Made by a program: the position numbers and the translations under genes
Origin: Lentzea alba
Lineage (GTDB): Bacteria; Actinomycetota; Actinomycetes; Mycobacteriales; Pseudonocardiaceae
NCBI RefSeq assembly: GCF_011067745.1
Contig: NZ_JAAMPJ010000003.1
Span: 496,001-560,000 of the forward strand
Reading direction: 5' to 3'
Length of the DNA stretch: 64,000 nt
Shown: positions 57,249 through 64,000 of the stretch, in pieces
Position numbering within the stretch: position 1 is the stretch's first letter
How the letters are laid out: the number at the start of each line of letters is the position of its first letter
The notes under the pieces: model-generated
What the model was told of the DNA's origin: nothing
The model's input: the letters and a program-made list of their open reading frames with translations, nothing else
Database searches by the model: none

Positions 57249-59933
57249 CTAGAGGCGGGCGCGGACTTCGTCGGCTTTGGGTTCGCCCAGTTCTTCGAAC
57301 AGGGTCACGGACTCCAGCCAGCACTTCTCCGCCCCGCGCCGGTCCCCGAGGCCGTCCAGTGCCAGCCCGAGGTTGTCCAGCGACTCGGCCTGCCCGTACA
57401 GGTCGCCGATCGCCCGGAACGTCTCCAGCGCCCGGTCGATGTACGACACGGCCTCCGGGAAGTCGAGCAACCCCCGGTACACCTCGCCGATGTTGTTGAG
57501 CAGGATCGCCTCGCTGTACGGGTCCTTGACCTCCTGCCGGATCTCCAGCGCCCGCAGGTAGCGCGACAGCGCGACGTCGAACCGGCCGGCGTCGGCGTGC
57601 AGCAGGGCGATGTTGTTCAGCGTCACCGCTTCCGTGTGCAGGTTGCCCAGCTCGCGGGCGATCTCGGCGGCCTGTTCGTAGCACGACAGCGCGTCGTCGA
57701 CCCGGCCCTGCACCATGTACGCGATGCCGAGGTTGTTCAACGTCGGTTCCTGCCGCGCCCTGTCCCCGATCGCGCGGAAGATCGCCAGCGCCTGCTGGTA
57801 GCACTCGACGGACTCGTCGTGCCGCCGGATTTCACGCAGCCCGATGCCCAACGTGATGAGCATCCGCCCTTCGGCGCTGCGGTCGCCCACCGACCGCGCC
57901 GCCGCCAGCGCGACCTCGTGCGTGTCGATCCAGTCCGTCCAGTGCTTGCGGAGGTTGAAGAAGTCCCACAGGCATTGGGCGAGGGTCCAGGAGTGCTCCG
58001 GCAGTCCGTGCTCGGCCGCGTCCCGGACGGCCGCGACGAGGTTCGCGCGTTCGGTGTCGCACCACAGCAGAGCGGCGTCCCGGTCGGCGAACGTGCGCGG
58101 GTGCACGGCCGGATCCGCCACCGGGATCTCCAGCTTGCGGTGCGGGTTCAACTGTTGCGCACTCTGCCACGACGTCTGCAGGTACCAGTCCATCACCCGC
58201 CGCCGCGCCATCGCACGGGCAGGCGGCGGCTCGGCGGCCGTCACCTGTTCAACGGCATACGCGCGCAACAGGTCGTGCAACCCGTAACGCCCAGGGGTGT
58301 GCTGCTGCAGCAGGTGTTCGTCGAGCAACGTCTCCAGCAGGTCCTCGGCCTCGTACGCGGTCAGCCCGGCGAGCGCGGCGGCGGATTCGGCCGTGACGTC
58401 CTCTCCCGGGTGGATTCCGAGGAGTCGAAACAGGCGCCTCTGGTGCTCGGGCAACGCCTGGTACGAGAGGTCGAACACGCCCCGCGCACCGAGACCGCCC
58501 CCTCTTTCCAGCTGGGCCACCAGGTCCAGCACGGTCCACTGTGGACGGCGAGCGAGCCGTTTCGCGGCCAGCGCCACGGCGATCGGCAGGTGCCCGCACA
58601 GCTCCGCGACGCGTTCGGCCGCCTCGCGGTCGGCGTTCACCCGGTCCTCACCGGCGATGCGAGCCAGCAACGCGACCGCCTCGCCGGGCGTGAAGACGTC
58701 CAGCGACAGCGACTTCACCCCGTCCAGCCGCAACAACGTGCGGCGGCTGGTGATCAGCACCAGACAGGACGCACCACCGGGCAGCAACGGCCGGACCTGG
58801 TCCTCACCCGCCGCGTTGTCCAGCAACACCAACGCGCGCTTGCCCGCCAGCCGGTCGCGGTACAGCGCCGCGCGTGACTCCAGCGACTCCGGGATCTGCC
58901 CGCCCGGCACACCCAGCAGACGCAGGAAGCTCTCCAGCACCGCCGTCGGGTCCGCCGGCAGCTCGTCCGCGTCGAAGCCGTGCAGATCGGCCCACAGCTG
59001 CACGTCCGGATAGCGCGACACGAGCTGGTGCGCCGCCCGCACGGCCAGTTTCGTCTTGCCGACACCGGCCATGCCCTCGATCGCGGAGATCACGACCGTC
59101 GAGTGCGGGCCCGGCTCGCACAACCGCCGCAGCTCCGACTCGCGGCCGGTGAACTCGGCGATGTCCATCGGCAGCTGGCGGTGCGCGTTCAAAGCCGCGG
59201 GCGAGGGCACCCGGCTTTCGAGGATCACCTGCTGCAACTGCCGCAGCCGCGCGCCCGGCTCCACGCCGACCTGCTCGACCATGTGCTTGCGGACGGCCGC
59301 ATAGGCCTCCAGCGCCTCACCGCGACGCCCGGAACGGTCCAGCGCCAGCATCAACTGCGCCCACAGCTCCTCGCGCAACGGGTGCTGCGCCGTCTCCCGC
59401 CGCAGCCGGTCGATCACGTCGTCGAACCGGCCCAGCTCCAGCGCCGCCTTCGCGTACCGCTCGACCGCGGTCAGCCGCTTCTCCTGCAGCCGCGTGAACT
59501 CCGCGCGCAGCAACGGTCCCGCGGACAGCTCGGCGGTCGGCACGCCGTGCCACTTGGCCAGCGCCTGGGCGAACAGGTCCGCGGCGGCCTGGGTGTCGCC
59601 GTCCGCCACGGCCTTCTCTCCGGAGCGCACCAGCTGGTCGAACGCGTCCAGGTCGAGCTCACCGGGTTCGACGACGAGCTGGTAGCCGTGGCCGGGCCGG
59701 GTGACCAGCCGTTCGCCGAGAACCTTGCGCAACCCCGCCACGTACGTGCGGAGGTTCGACTCCGGTGCCACGGGCGGTGAGTCCCAGACCGCCTCGGTCA
59801 GCTGTGCGACGCTGACGGCCTCGTTCGCGTGCAGCAACAGCATCGTGAGGACGGCGCGTTGCCGTGGTCCGCCCAGCTCCAGCGATGTGCCCGTCCGCCG
59901 TACTGCCAGCGAACCGAGCAGCAGGAACTCCAC
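57249..59933 (-). CDS. SARP/AfsR-type transcriptional regulator with NB-ARC and TPR domains
   Basis: 894 residues from GTG. The N-terminal OmpR-type DNA-binding part (about 10-95) with LLHANEAVSVAQLTEAVWD and LRTYVAGLRKVLG is followed by a bacterial transcriptional activation domain (to about 245). Then comes an NB-ARC NTPase with Walker A GMAGVGKTKL and a C-terminal TPR region (about 640-890) with repeats such as EAVTLNNIALLHADAGRF. The layout is that of AfsR-like regulators that often switch on antibiotic clusters. No biosynthetic cluster is in the window, so targets are unknown. Transcription ends at the palindrome shared with the fdh operon. Confidence 0.92.
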   Translation of the reverse strand: MEFLLLGSLAVRRTGTSLELGGPRQRAVLTMLLLHANEAVSVAQLTEAVWDSPPVAPESNLRTYVAGLRKVLGERLVTRPGHGYQLVVEPGELDLDAFDQLVRSGEKAVADGDTQAAADLFAQALAKWHGVPTAELSAGPLLRAEFTRLQEKRLTAVERYAKAALELGRFDDVIDRLRRETAQHPLREELWAQLMLALDRSGRRGEALEAYAAVRKHMVEQVGVEPGARLRQLQQVILESRVPSPAALNAHRQLPMDIAEFTGRESELRRLCEPGPHSTVVISAIEGMAGVGKTKLAVRAAHQLVSRYPDVQLWADLHGFDADELPADPTAVLESFLRLLGVPGGQIPESLESRAALYRDRLAGKRALVLLDNAAGEDQVRPLLPGGASCLVLITSRRTLLRLDGVKSLSLDVFTPGEAVALLARIAGEDRVNADREAAERVAELCGHLPIAVALAAKRLARRPQWTVLDLVAQLERGGGLGARGVFDLSYQALPEHQRRLFRLLGIHPGEDVTAESAAALAGLTAYEAEDLLETLLDEHLLQQHTPGRYGLHDLLRAYAVEQVTAAEPPPARAMARRRVMDWYLQTSWQSAQQLNPHRKLEIPVADPAVHPRTFADRDAALLWCDTERANLVAAVRDAAEHGLPEHSWTLAQCLWDFFNLRKHWTDWIDTHEVALAAARSVGDRSAEGRMLITLGIGLREIRRHDESVECYQQALAIFRAIGDRARQEPTLNNLGIAYMVQGRVDDALSCYEQAAEIARELGNLHTEAVTLNNIALLHADAGRFDVALSRYLRALEIRQEVKDPYSEAILLNNIGEVYRGLLDFPEAVSYIDRALETFRAIGDLYGQAESLDNLGLALDGLGDRRGAEKCWLESVTLFEELGEPKADEVRARL

Positions 59934-60137
59934 AGGTGCATTTCTCCTCGATGTTCGTAGTCGTACGGATCAGGTAATCCTCGCGCAACGCCCTGGCCGC
60001 CTGTGCACGGCCTGGGCGAAATCTGTGCGCGCCTCCTGGCACCTTTGTACTCAGATCCGGAACCTGCGTCGCCGGGCCCGAGAAAGACCTGGGACAGGGG
60101 GTCGGCGCAGTTGGCGGGTCTGGTTCCCCAAGAACCC

Positions 60138-60171
60138 GGCCGACGTGTGAAAGTCACCGCGCACGTCGGCC
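60138..60171 (-). terminator. Hairpin 2 after the DUF2071 gene
   Basis: GGCCGACGTG-N14-CACGTCGGCC, a perfect 10-bp stem. It stands 15 bases beyond the first hairpin in the direction away from the DUF2071 gene. The rest of the 294-base gap (59934-60227) shows nothing else recognisable and should hold the SARP promoter. Confidence 0.5.
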
Positions 60172-60186
60172 AACTACCGCAAGACC

Positions 60187-60225
60187 GGTGGCCCGGACGG
60201 GTCCCCCAGACTGGGCCGGGCCACC
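60187..60225 (-). terminator. Hairpin 1 after the DUF2071 gene
   Basis: GGTGGCCCGG-N19-CCGGGCCACC, a perfect 10-bp stem beginning 2 bases after the DUF2071 stop codon. It is the likely terminator of that gene, with a second hairpin following. Confidence 0.6.
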
Positions 60226-60227
60226 AC

Positions 60228-60950
60228 CTACTTCGACGGCACACCGAAACGCACCGGCACGCCGGGCGAGTGCAGCACGCTGACCGGGGGTCCCTGGGGG
60301 GCTCCCGGTCCGGCGGCTGCCACCAGGCCGTCGTCGAGGTCCAGCAGTTCGGCTTCGTGCAGCCGCCACTCCGGATGGTCGTTGGGCAGGTAGATCGTCC
60401 TGCCGTACCAGTTCACGTGCAGGCCCCAGCGGGCCGTGAGGAACCGGCTGAGCTCGTCGGGTTCGACGGCGGGGCCCACCCGCACCACCACCCTGCTCGA
60501 CGTGCCGCGGGGTTCCGGCCAGATGCGCCGGCAGGTGTAGGTGACCACGTCGTCGAAGCGTTTCAACCGCATCGACGACCACTTGTACGGCAGCCTCGAA
60601 CCGATTCGAGCGCCCATCACCGGGACGATGCGGCTGGCGTCGAGGGACAGGAACACGACCCCGCGCCGACCGGCGTCGTCGACCGAGTAGAGGCGGACGT
60701 TCGTCTCGCAGAACGTGCCGACGTAGGGCAGCCGCGGCCCGATCGTCCCGCCGATCGGGTGCATGCGGAACGGCACCAGCCCGATGTAGGTGACGCCGTT
60801 CAGCACGTCCGGCCGGGTGCCGGCGGGCAGGAACCCCGCGACCGACTCCGGCTCCACGGCCCAGTGCAGGAACGTCACGTCCCGCCACCACTGGCCGACG
60901 GACGCGATTCGCACCGGACGCGGCGTCAGCGGCGTCACCGGCTCGGTCAT
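60228..60950 (-). CDS. DUF2071-family protein
   Basis: 240 residues. The blocks QWWRDVTFLHWAVEPESVAGFLPAGTRPD, GVTYIGLVPFRM and ETNVRLYSVDDAGRRGVVFLSLDASR are typical of the DUF2071/YqjF family, a conserved bacterial group without established chemistry. Cytoplasmic, no signal peptide. It is divergent from the NCS2 permease gene across a short gap, and no functional link is visible. Confidence 0.87.
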   Translation of the reverse strand: MTEPVTPLTPRPVRIASVGQWWRDVTFLHWAVEPESVAGFLPAGTRPDVLNGVTYIGLVPFRMHPIGGTIGPRLPYVGTFCETNVRLYSVDDAGRRGVVFLSLDASRIVPVMGARIGSRLPYKWSSMRLKRFDDVVTYTCRRIWPEPRGTSSRVVVRVGPAVEPDELSRFLTARWGLHVNWYGRTIYLPNDHPEWRLHEAELLDLDDGLVAAAGPGAPQGPPVSVLHSPGVPVRFGVPSK

Positions 60951-61029
60951 GCCCCCGAACGTACCGCTGAGCGGGCGACTTTTCCCTGGTGTGATGCCAC
61001 CGCAACGACCGGGCACTACACAGTTCCGC

Positions 61030-62322
61030 ATGGCTCTCAAGCATCCGGTCGACGAGGTACTGCCACCTGCCAGGCTCGGACTGCTCGGTTTGCAGCACGT
61101 CCTCGCCATGTACACCGGCTGCGTGACGGTGCCGCTCGTCTTCGGCGCCGCCGCCGGGCTCGACACCCACACCATCGGCCTGCTCGTGAACGCCGATCTG
61201 CTGGTGGCGGGCCTGATCACGTTGCTGCAGTCGCTCGGCATCGGCAACGTCCTGGGCATCCGGCTGCCGGTCGTGGCGGGCGCGACGTTCACCGCCGTGG
61301 CGCCGATGATCCTGATCGCGGGCCAGTACGGCGTGCAGGCCGTCTACGGCTCGATGCTCGCCGCCGGTGTGTTCGGGATCCTGGTCGCGGTGCCGTTCGC
61401 CCGAGCTGTCCGGTTCTTCCCGCCGGTCGTCACCGGCTCGGTGATCACGGTGATCGGGTTGTCGCTGATCGGCGTGGGGGCCGGGCTGATCACGGGGCAG
61501 GACGGGGTGGGTTCCGGCAAGGAGCTCGCGCTGGCGTTCGGCATCGTGCTGGTGATCGTGCTCGTCGGACGGTTCGCGCGCGGCCTGCTCGGCCAGCTGG
61601 GCGTGCTGATCGGCCTGGTCGGCGGCACGATCGCGGCGATCTTCCTCGGCCTGACCGACTTCAGAGGCGTCGGTGACGCGGCATGGCTGGGCATCGCTCA
61701 GCCGTTCCACTTCGGCGCGCCGCAGTTCCCGTTGGCCGCGGTGATCTCCATGTGTGTCGTGATGCTGGTGACCTTCACCGAGTCCACCGCCGACATGCTC
61801 GCGGTCGGGGAGATGACGGGCCGTCCGGTCACCTCACGCGACCTGGCGCGCGGTCTGGCGGCCGAGGGCGTCTCCGGGGTGCTGGGCGGGATCATGAACG
61901 GGTTCCTGGACACCGTCTTCGGCCAGAACGTCGGCCTCGTCGGCATCACGAAGGTCCGCAGCCGGTACGTCGCCGCGGTCGCCGGCGCGATTCTGGTGCT
62001 GCTGGGCCTGATCCCGAAGCTCGGCGAGATCGTCGCCGCGCTGCCCGGTCCGGTGGTCGGCGCGGCCGGGCTGGTCATGTTCGCCACGGTCGCCGCCGTG
62101 GGCATGGGGATCCTGCGCCGGGTCGACTTCGAGGACACCGGGAACCTGCTGATCATCGCGGTGACGATCGGCGTCGGCCTGCTCCCGGTGGTGGCCCCGA
62201 AGATCTACCAGGCGTTCCCGGCCTGGGCACAGGTGATCGGCGGCAGCGCCATCACGAGCGCGGCGCTGACCGCCTTCGTGCTCAACCTGCTGTTCAACCA
62301 CACCCGTCGACGAACTTCGTAG
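61030..62322 (+). CDS. NCS2-family nucleobase:cation symporter (uracil/xanthine permease)
   Basis: 430 residues from the ATG at 61030; an in-frame ATG at 60994 adds 12 residues. It has about 12-14 transmembrane helices. Family blocks are HPVDEVLPPARLGLLGLQHVLAMYTG, the MLVTFTESTADMLAVGEMTGR core and GGIMNGFLDTVFGQNVGLVGITKVRSR. It imports a purine such as xanthine or urate, or uracil, with protons. The QNxGxxxxT-type motif (QNVGLVGITKVRSR) favours xanthine/urate, but this is not certain. The 3' end overlaps the convergent PASTA protein gene by 29 bases. Confidence 0.92.
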   Translation: MALKHPVDEVLPPARLGLLGLQHVLAMYTGCVTVPLVFGAAAGLDTHTIGLLVNADLLVAGLITLLQSLGIGNVLGIRLPVVAGATFTAVAPMILIAGQYGVQAVYGSMLAAGVFGILVAVPFARAVRFFPPVVTGSVITVIGLSLIGVGAGLITGQDGVGSGKELALAFGIVLVIVLVGRFARGLLGQLGVLIGLVGGTIAAIFLGLTDFRGVGDAAWLGIAQPFHFGAPQFPLAAVISMCVVMLVTFTESTADMLAVGEMTGRPVTSRDLARGLAAEGVSGVLGGIMNGFLDTVFGQNVGLVGITKVRSRYVAAVAGAILVLLGLIPKLGEIVAALPGPVVGAAGLVMFATVAAVGMGILRRVDFEDTGNLLIIAVTIGVGLLPVVAPKIYQAFPAWAQVIGGSAITSAALTAFVLNLLFNHTRRRTS

Positions 62323-62578
62323 CTTCCCGGTGCTGAGGCAGCGGACGCCGCGGCTCGCGCACACCGCTGCCATCACCGCCGCCCTCGATCCAGACGGTCA
62401 CCGCGGCCCAGCGTTCGACCTGCGCGCCCGGCGCGGGACGCTGCGCCACGACGCGGCCGTTCAGGACGGGATGAGGACCGTCCGGATCAGGACTCTGCAG
62501 GAGCAGGCCCGCGTCGTAGCCCGTCAGCCACGCGTCGAGCGCCTGCTTGCCGTGGAAGTTCGGTACCACCACTGCCAC
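62294..62578 (-). CDS. Small PASTA-domain protein
   Basis: 94 residues from GTG. VVPNFHGKQALDAWLTGYDAGLLL then NGRVVAQRPAPGAQVERWAAVTVWI is a single PASTA repeat, here without a kinase or a signal peptide. PASTA modules usually bind muropeptides outside the cell, so a cytoplasmic single repeat is unusual and its function unknown. It starts 6 bases after the tetR stop. Confidence 0.75.
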   Translation of the reverse strand: MAVVVPNFHGKQALDAWLTGYDAGLLLQSPDPDGPHPVLNGRVVAQRPAPGAQVERWAAVTVWIEGGGDGSGVREPRRPLPQHREATKFVDGCG

Positions 62579-62584
62579 ATGACT

Positions 62585-63220
62585 TCACCCGGCGTCGACG
62601 GTACTCCAGCGAGCGCGCAAAGTGTCCGTGAACGCCTCGAATTCCGCGGCCATCGCCACGTCTTCTGGTTGCAGCAACCACTGCTGCTGCAACCCGTCGA
62701 TCACCGCGATCGTCGTGCGGACCAGCGTTTCGACGGGTGCGTCCGCCGCGATCTCGCCGCTTTTCTGGCCGGTGCGCACAGCTTCGGCCAGCCACGTGCG
62801 CATGCTCGCGTAGTGCTGCTGCACCCACGCGTGCGCCGGATGCGACGGTTCCGTGCCCTCAGCCGCCAGCCGCACGAACAACCCGACGAGGTGCGGCCGC
62901 GTCGAGTTGCGCGCCACGAGCGCGGTCAGCGAGTCGAATGCCGCCCAGCCCAGCGGTGGCGTGGTGGTGCCGGTCAGGAAGTCGCCGTCCTCCCGGTCGC
63001 GTTCCTCGAGCACGGCCGCGAGCAACGCCGCCTTGCTCGGGAAGTGGTGCAGCAGACCGGATTGCGAGAGGCCTGTCCTGGCCGCGACGGCGGCGACGGA
63101 GGTGCCCTTGAAGCCTGCCGTCGCGAACAGTTCGGTCGCGACGGCCACGGCCTTCGCCCTGGACTCCTCACCCGAGAGGTCCACCCGCGACTTGGCCCGG
63201 TACCTGGGCGGGAACGACAC
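62585..63220 (-). CDS. TetR-family transcriptional regulator
   Basis: 211 residues from GTG. The HTH (about 22-65) is AVAVATELFATAGFKGTSVAAVAARTGLSQSGLLHHFPSK in part. The ligand-binding C-terminal domain has FVRLAAEGTEPSHPAHAWVQ and TTIAVIDGLQQQWLL. It is 8 bases after the beta-glucosidase gene, so it probably regulates sugar-glycoside use as part of one operon. Confidence 0.9.
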   Translation of the reverse strand: MSFPPRYRAKSRVDLSGEESRAKAVAVATELFATAGFKGTSVAAVAARTGLSQSGLLHHFPSKAALLAAVLEERDREDGDFLTGTTTPPLGWAAFDSLTALVARNSTRPHLVGLFVRLAAEGTEPSHPAHAWVQQHYASMRTWLAEAVRTGQKSGEIAADAPVETLVRTTIAVIDGLQQQWLLQPEDVAMAAEFEAFTDTLRARWSTVDAG

Positions 63221-63228
63221 CGCTCACC

Positions 63229-64000
63229 TCACTCCTGGTCGGCCCGCAGGGTAACCCGGACGTCGCCGAGCCCGCGGGCGATCAGCACTTCGCCGCCGCG
63301 CAACGGCTGCCAGCCGTCCGCCCACACCCGCCGCGCCCGTGCGTCACACCGCACCTCTACCTGCGCGGTTTCACCTGAGCCGACATCCGCGACCGCCCAG
63401 CCGATCAGCCGCACCGGTTCGTCTTCCGGCCGCAGGTAGACCTGCACGACCTCGCGTCCTGGCCGGGAGCCGGTGTTGGTGAGCCGCACGGACACGGTGT
63501 CGTCCACAATGGACGCTTCGCCGTACTCCCAGGTGGTGTAGCCGAGACCGTGGCCGAACCAGAACAACGGGTCGGAGGCGCCGCGGTAGCCGATCGCGGT
63601 GCCTTCGGTGTACGGCAGCACTCCGTCGACCGGCACGGGCGTCAACGCGTCGGAGTCGGTGCGCGGGAACGTGGTGACCAGCCGCCCCGCCGGTTCGACG
63701 TGGCCGAGCAACGCGGCCGCCACGGCGTCACCGGCTTCCTGGCCCGGCAAACCCGCCCACAGCACGGCATCGACCTGCGCGAGCCAGGGCATCAGGATCG
63801 GCGTCGCGGCGTTCACCACGACAACTGTGCGCCGGGCGGCCCCGGCCACCGCGGCGACCAGCGCGTCCTGTTCGCCCGGCAGCGCCAGCGTCGTCTTGTC
63901 GAAGCCCTCGGTCTCCTGCTCCTCGGTCAGGCCGACGACCACGACCGCGACGTCCGCCTCACGAGCGGCCCGGACGGCGGCGCCGATCGCGTCGGCGGGC
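63229..64000 (-). CDS. Beta-glucosidase, GH3 family (5' part cut by the window end)
   Basis: Only the C-terminal 257 residues are present; the gene continues past 64000. VVVVGLTEEQETEGFDKTTLALPGEQ and a TFPRTDSDALTP-like strand belong to the GH3 C-terminal domain. Residues after LFWFGHGLGYTTWEYGEA form the fibronectin type III-like domain with VRLTNTGSRPGREVVQVYLR. It removes terminal glucose or related sugars from glycosides. No signal can be judged. Next gene is the tetR-like regulator. Confidence 0.88.
   Translation of the reverse strand, partial: PADAIGAAVRAAREADVAVVVVGLTEEQETEGFDKTTLALPGEQDALVAAVAGAARRTVVVVNAATPILMPWLAQVDAVLWAGLPGQEAGDAVAAALLGHVEPAGRLVTTFPRTDSDALTPVPVDGVLPYTEGTAIGYRGASDPLFWFGHGLGYTTWEYGEASIVDDTVSVRLTNTGSRPGREVVQVYLRPEDEPVRLIGWAVADVGSGETAQVEVRCDARARRVWADGWQPLRGGEVLIARGLGDVRVTLRADQE

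Overview
The window is 64 kb of very GC-rich DNA with dense, short-spaced genes, many GTG starts, start/stop overlaps, an ESX/type VII secretion-type cassette, a SARP/AfsR-type regulator and an actinobacterial copper operon. This points to a filamentous actinomycete. Gene style and content suggest Pseudonocardiaceae (Lentzea, Saccharothrix or Amycolatopsis-like), but this is inference. No tRNA, rRNA, insertion sequence, phage gene or CRISPR array was seen.

Layout. 1-2457: membrane protein end, NarL-type response regulator and histidine kinase. 2390-4124: two tandem SGNH-hydrolase lipoproteins. 4196-7792: copper operon csoR-copZ-secreted His-rich protein-copA behind a CsoR-type operator. 8051-12617: Kup potassium transporter, small P-loop kinase, OmpR-type two-component pair. 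12803-14299: secreted T1-type ribonuclease and a lipoprotein joining a degenerate SNase-like fold to a cellulose-binding module. 14372-18958: protocatechuate/4-hydroxybenzoate operon pcaHGBDC-pobA. 18934-22673: moeA, oxalate/formate-type MFS carrier, unknown protein and fdhD. 22750-29891: ABC exporter, Gfo/Idh oxidoreductase, two hydrolases, glycosyltransferase, SDR and DedA. 29969-36569: HTH-NACHT membrane protein and an orphan ESX-substrate cassette. 36775-57168: the oxalate/formate block. 57249-64000: SARP regulator, DUF2071 protein, NCS2 permease, PASTA protein, TetR and a GH3 beta-glucosidase cut by the window end.

The most coherent system is oxalate/formate catabolism scattered over about 39 kb. 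It comprises formyl-CoA transferase (frc), a ThDP decarboxylase, two ADP-forming CoA-ligase systems, a PanE-like candidate oxalyl-CoA reductase, an OFA carrier, a molybdenum formate dehydrogenase, and two FDH maturation genes (moeA, fdhD). A shared operator ties them together: a perfect CATAC-N-GTATG palindrome followed by CAAT lies before moeA/oxlT, sucCD/oxc and the fdh operon, and a near-perfect copy lies before gntR/panE. A local FCD-type GntR gene is the obvious candidate regulator. Its own promoter region and one further site carry a variant with 8 instead of 1 spacer bases.

Other notable points are a formate dehydrogenase catalytic chain split into two genes in inverted order, an Nramp-like transporter lacking the metal-binding signatures, rare TTA codons in pcaD and at codon 7 of the NACHT gene, and a perfect 61-nt palindrome between two convergent operons.
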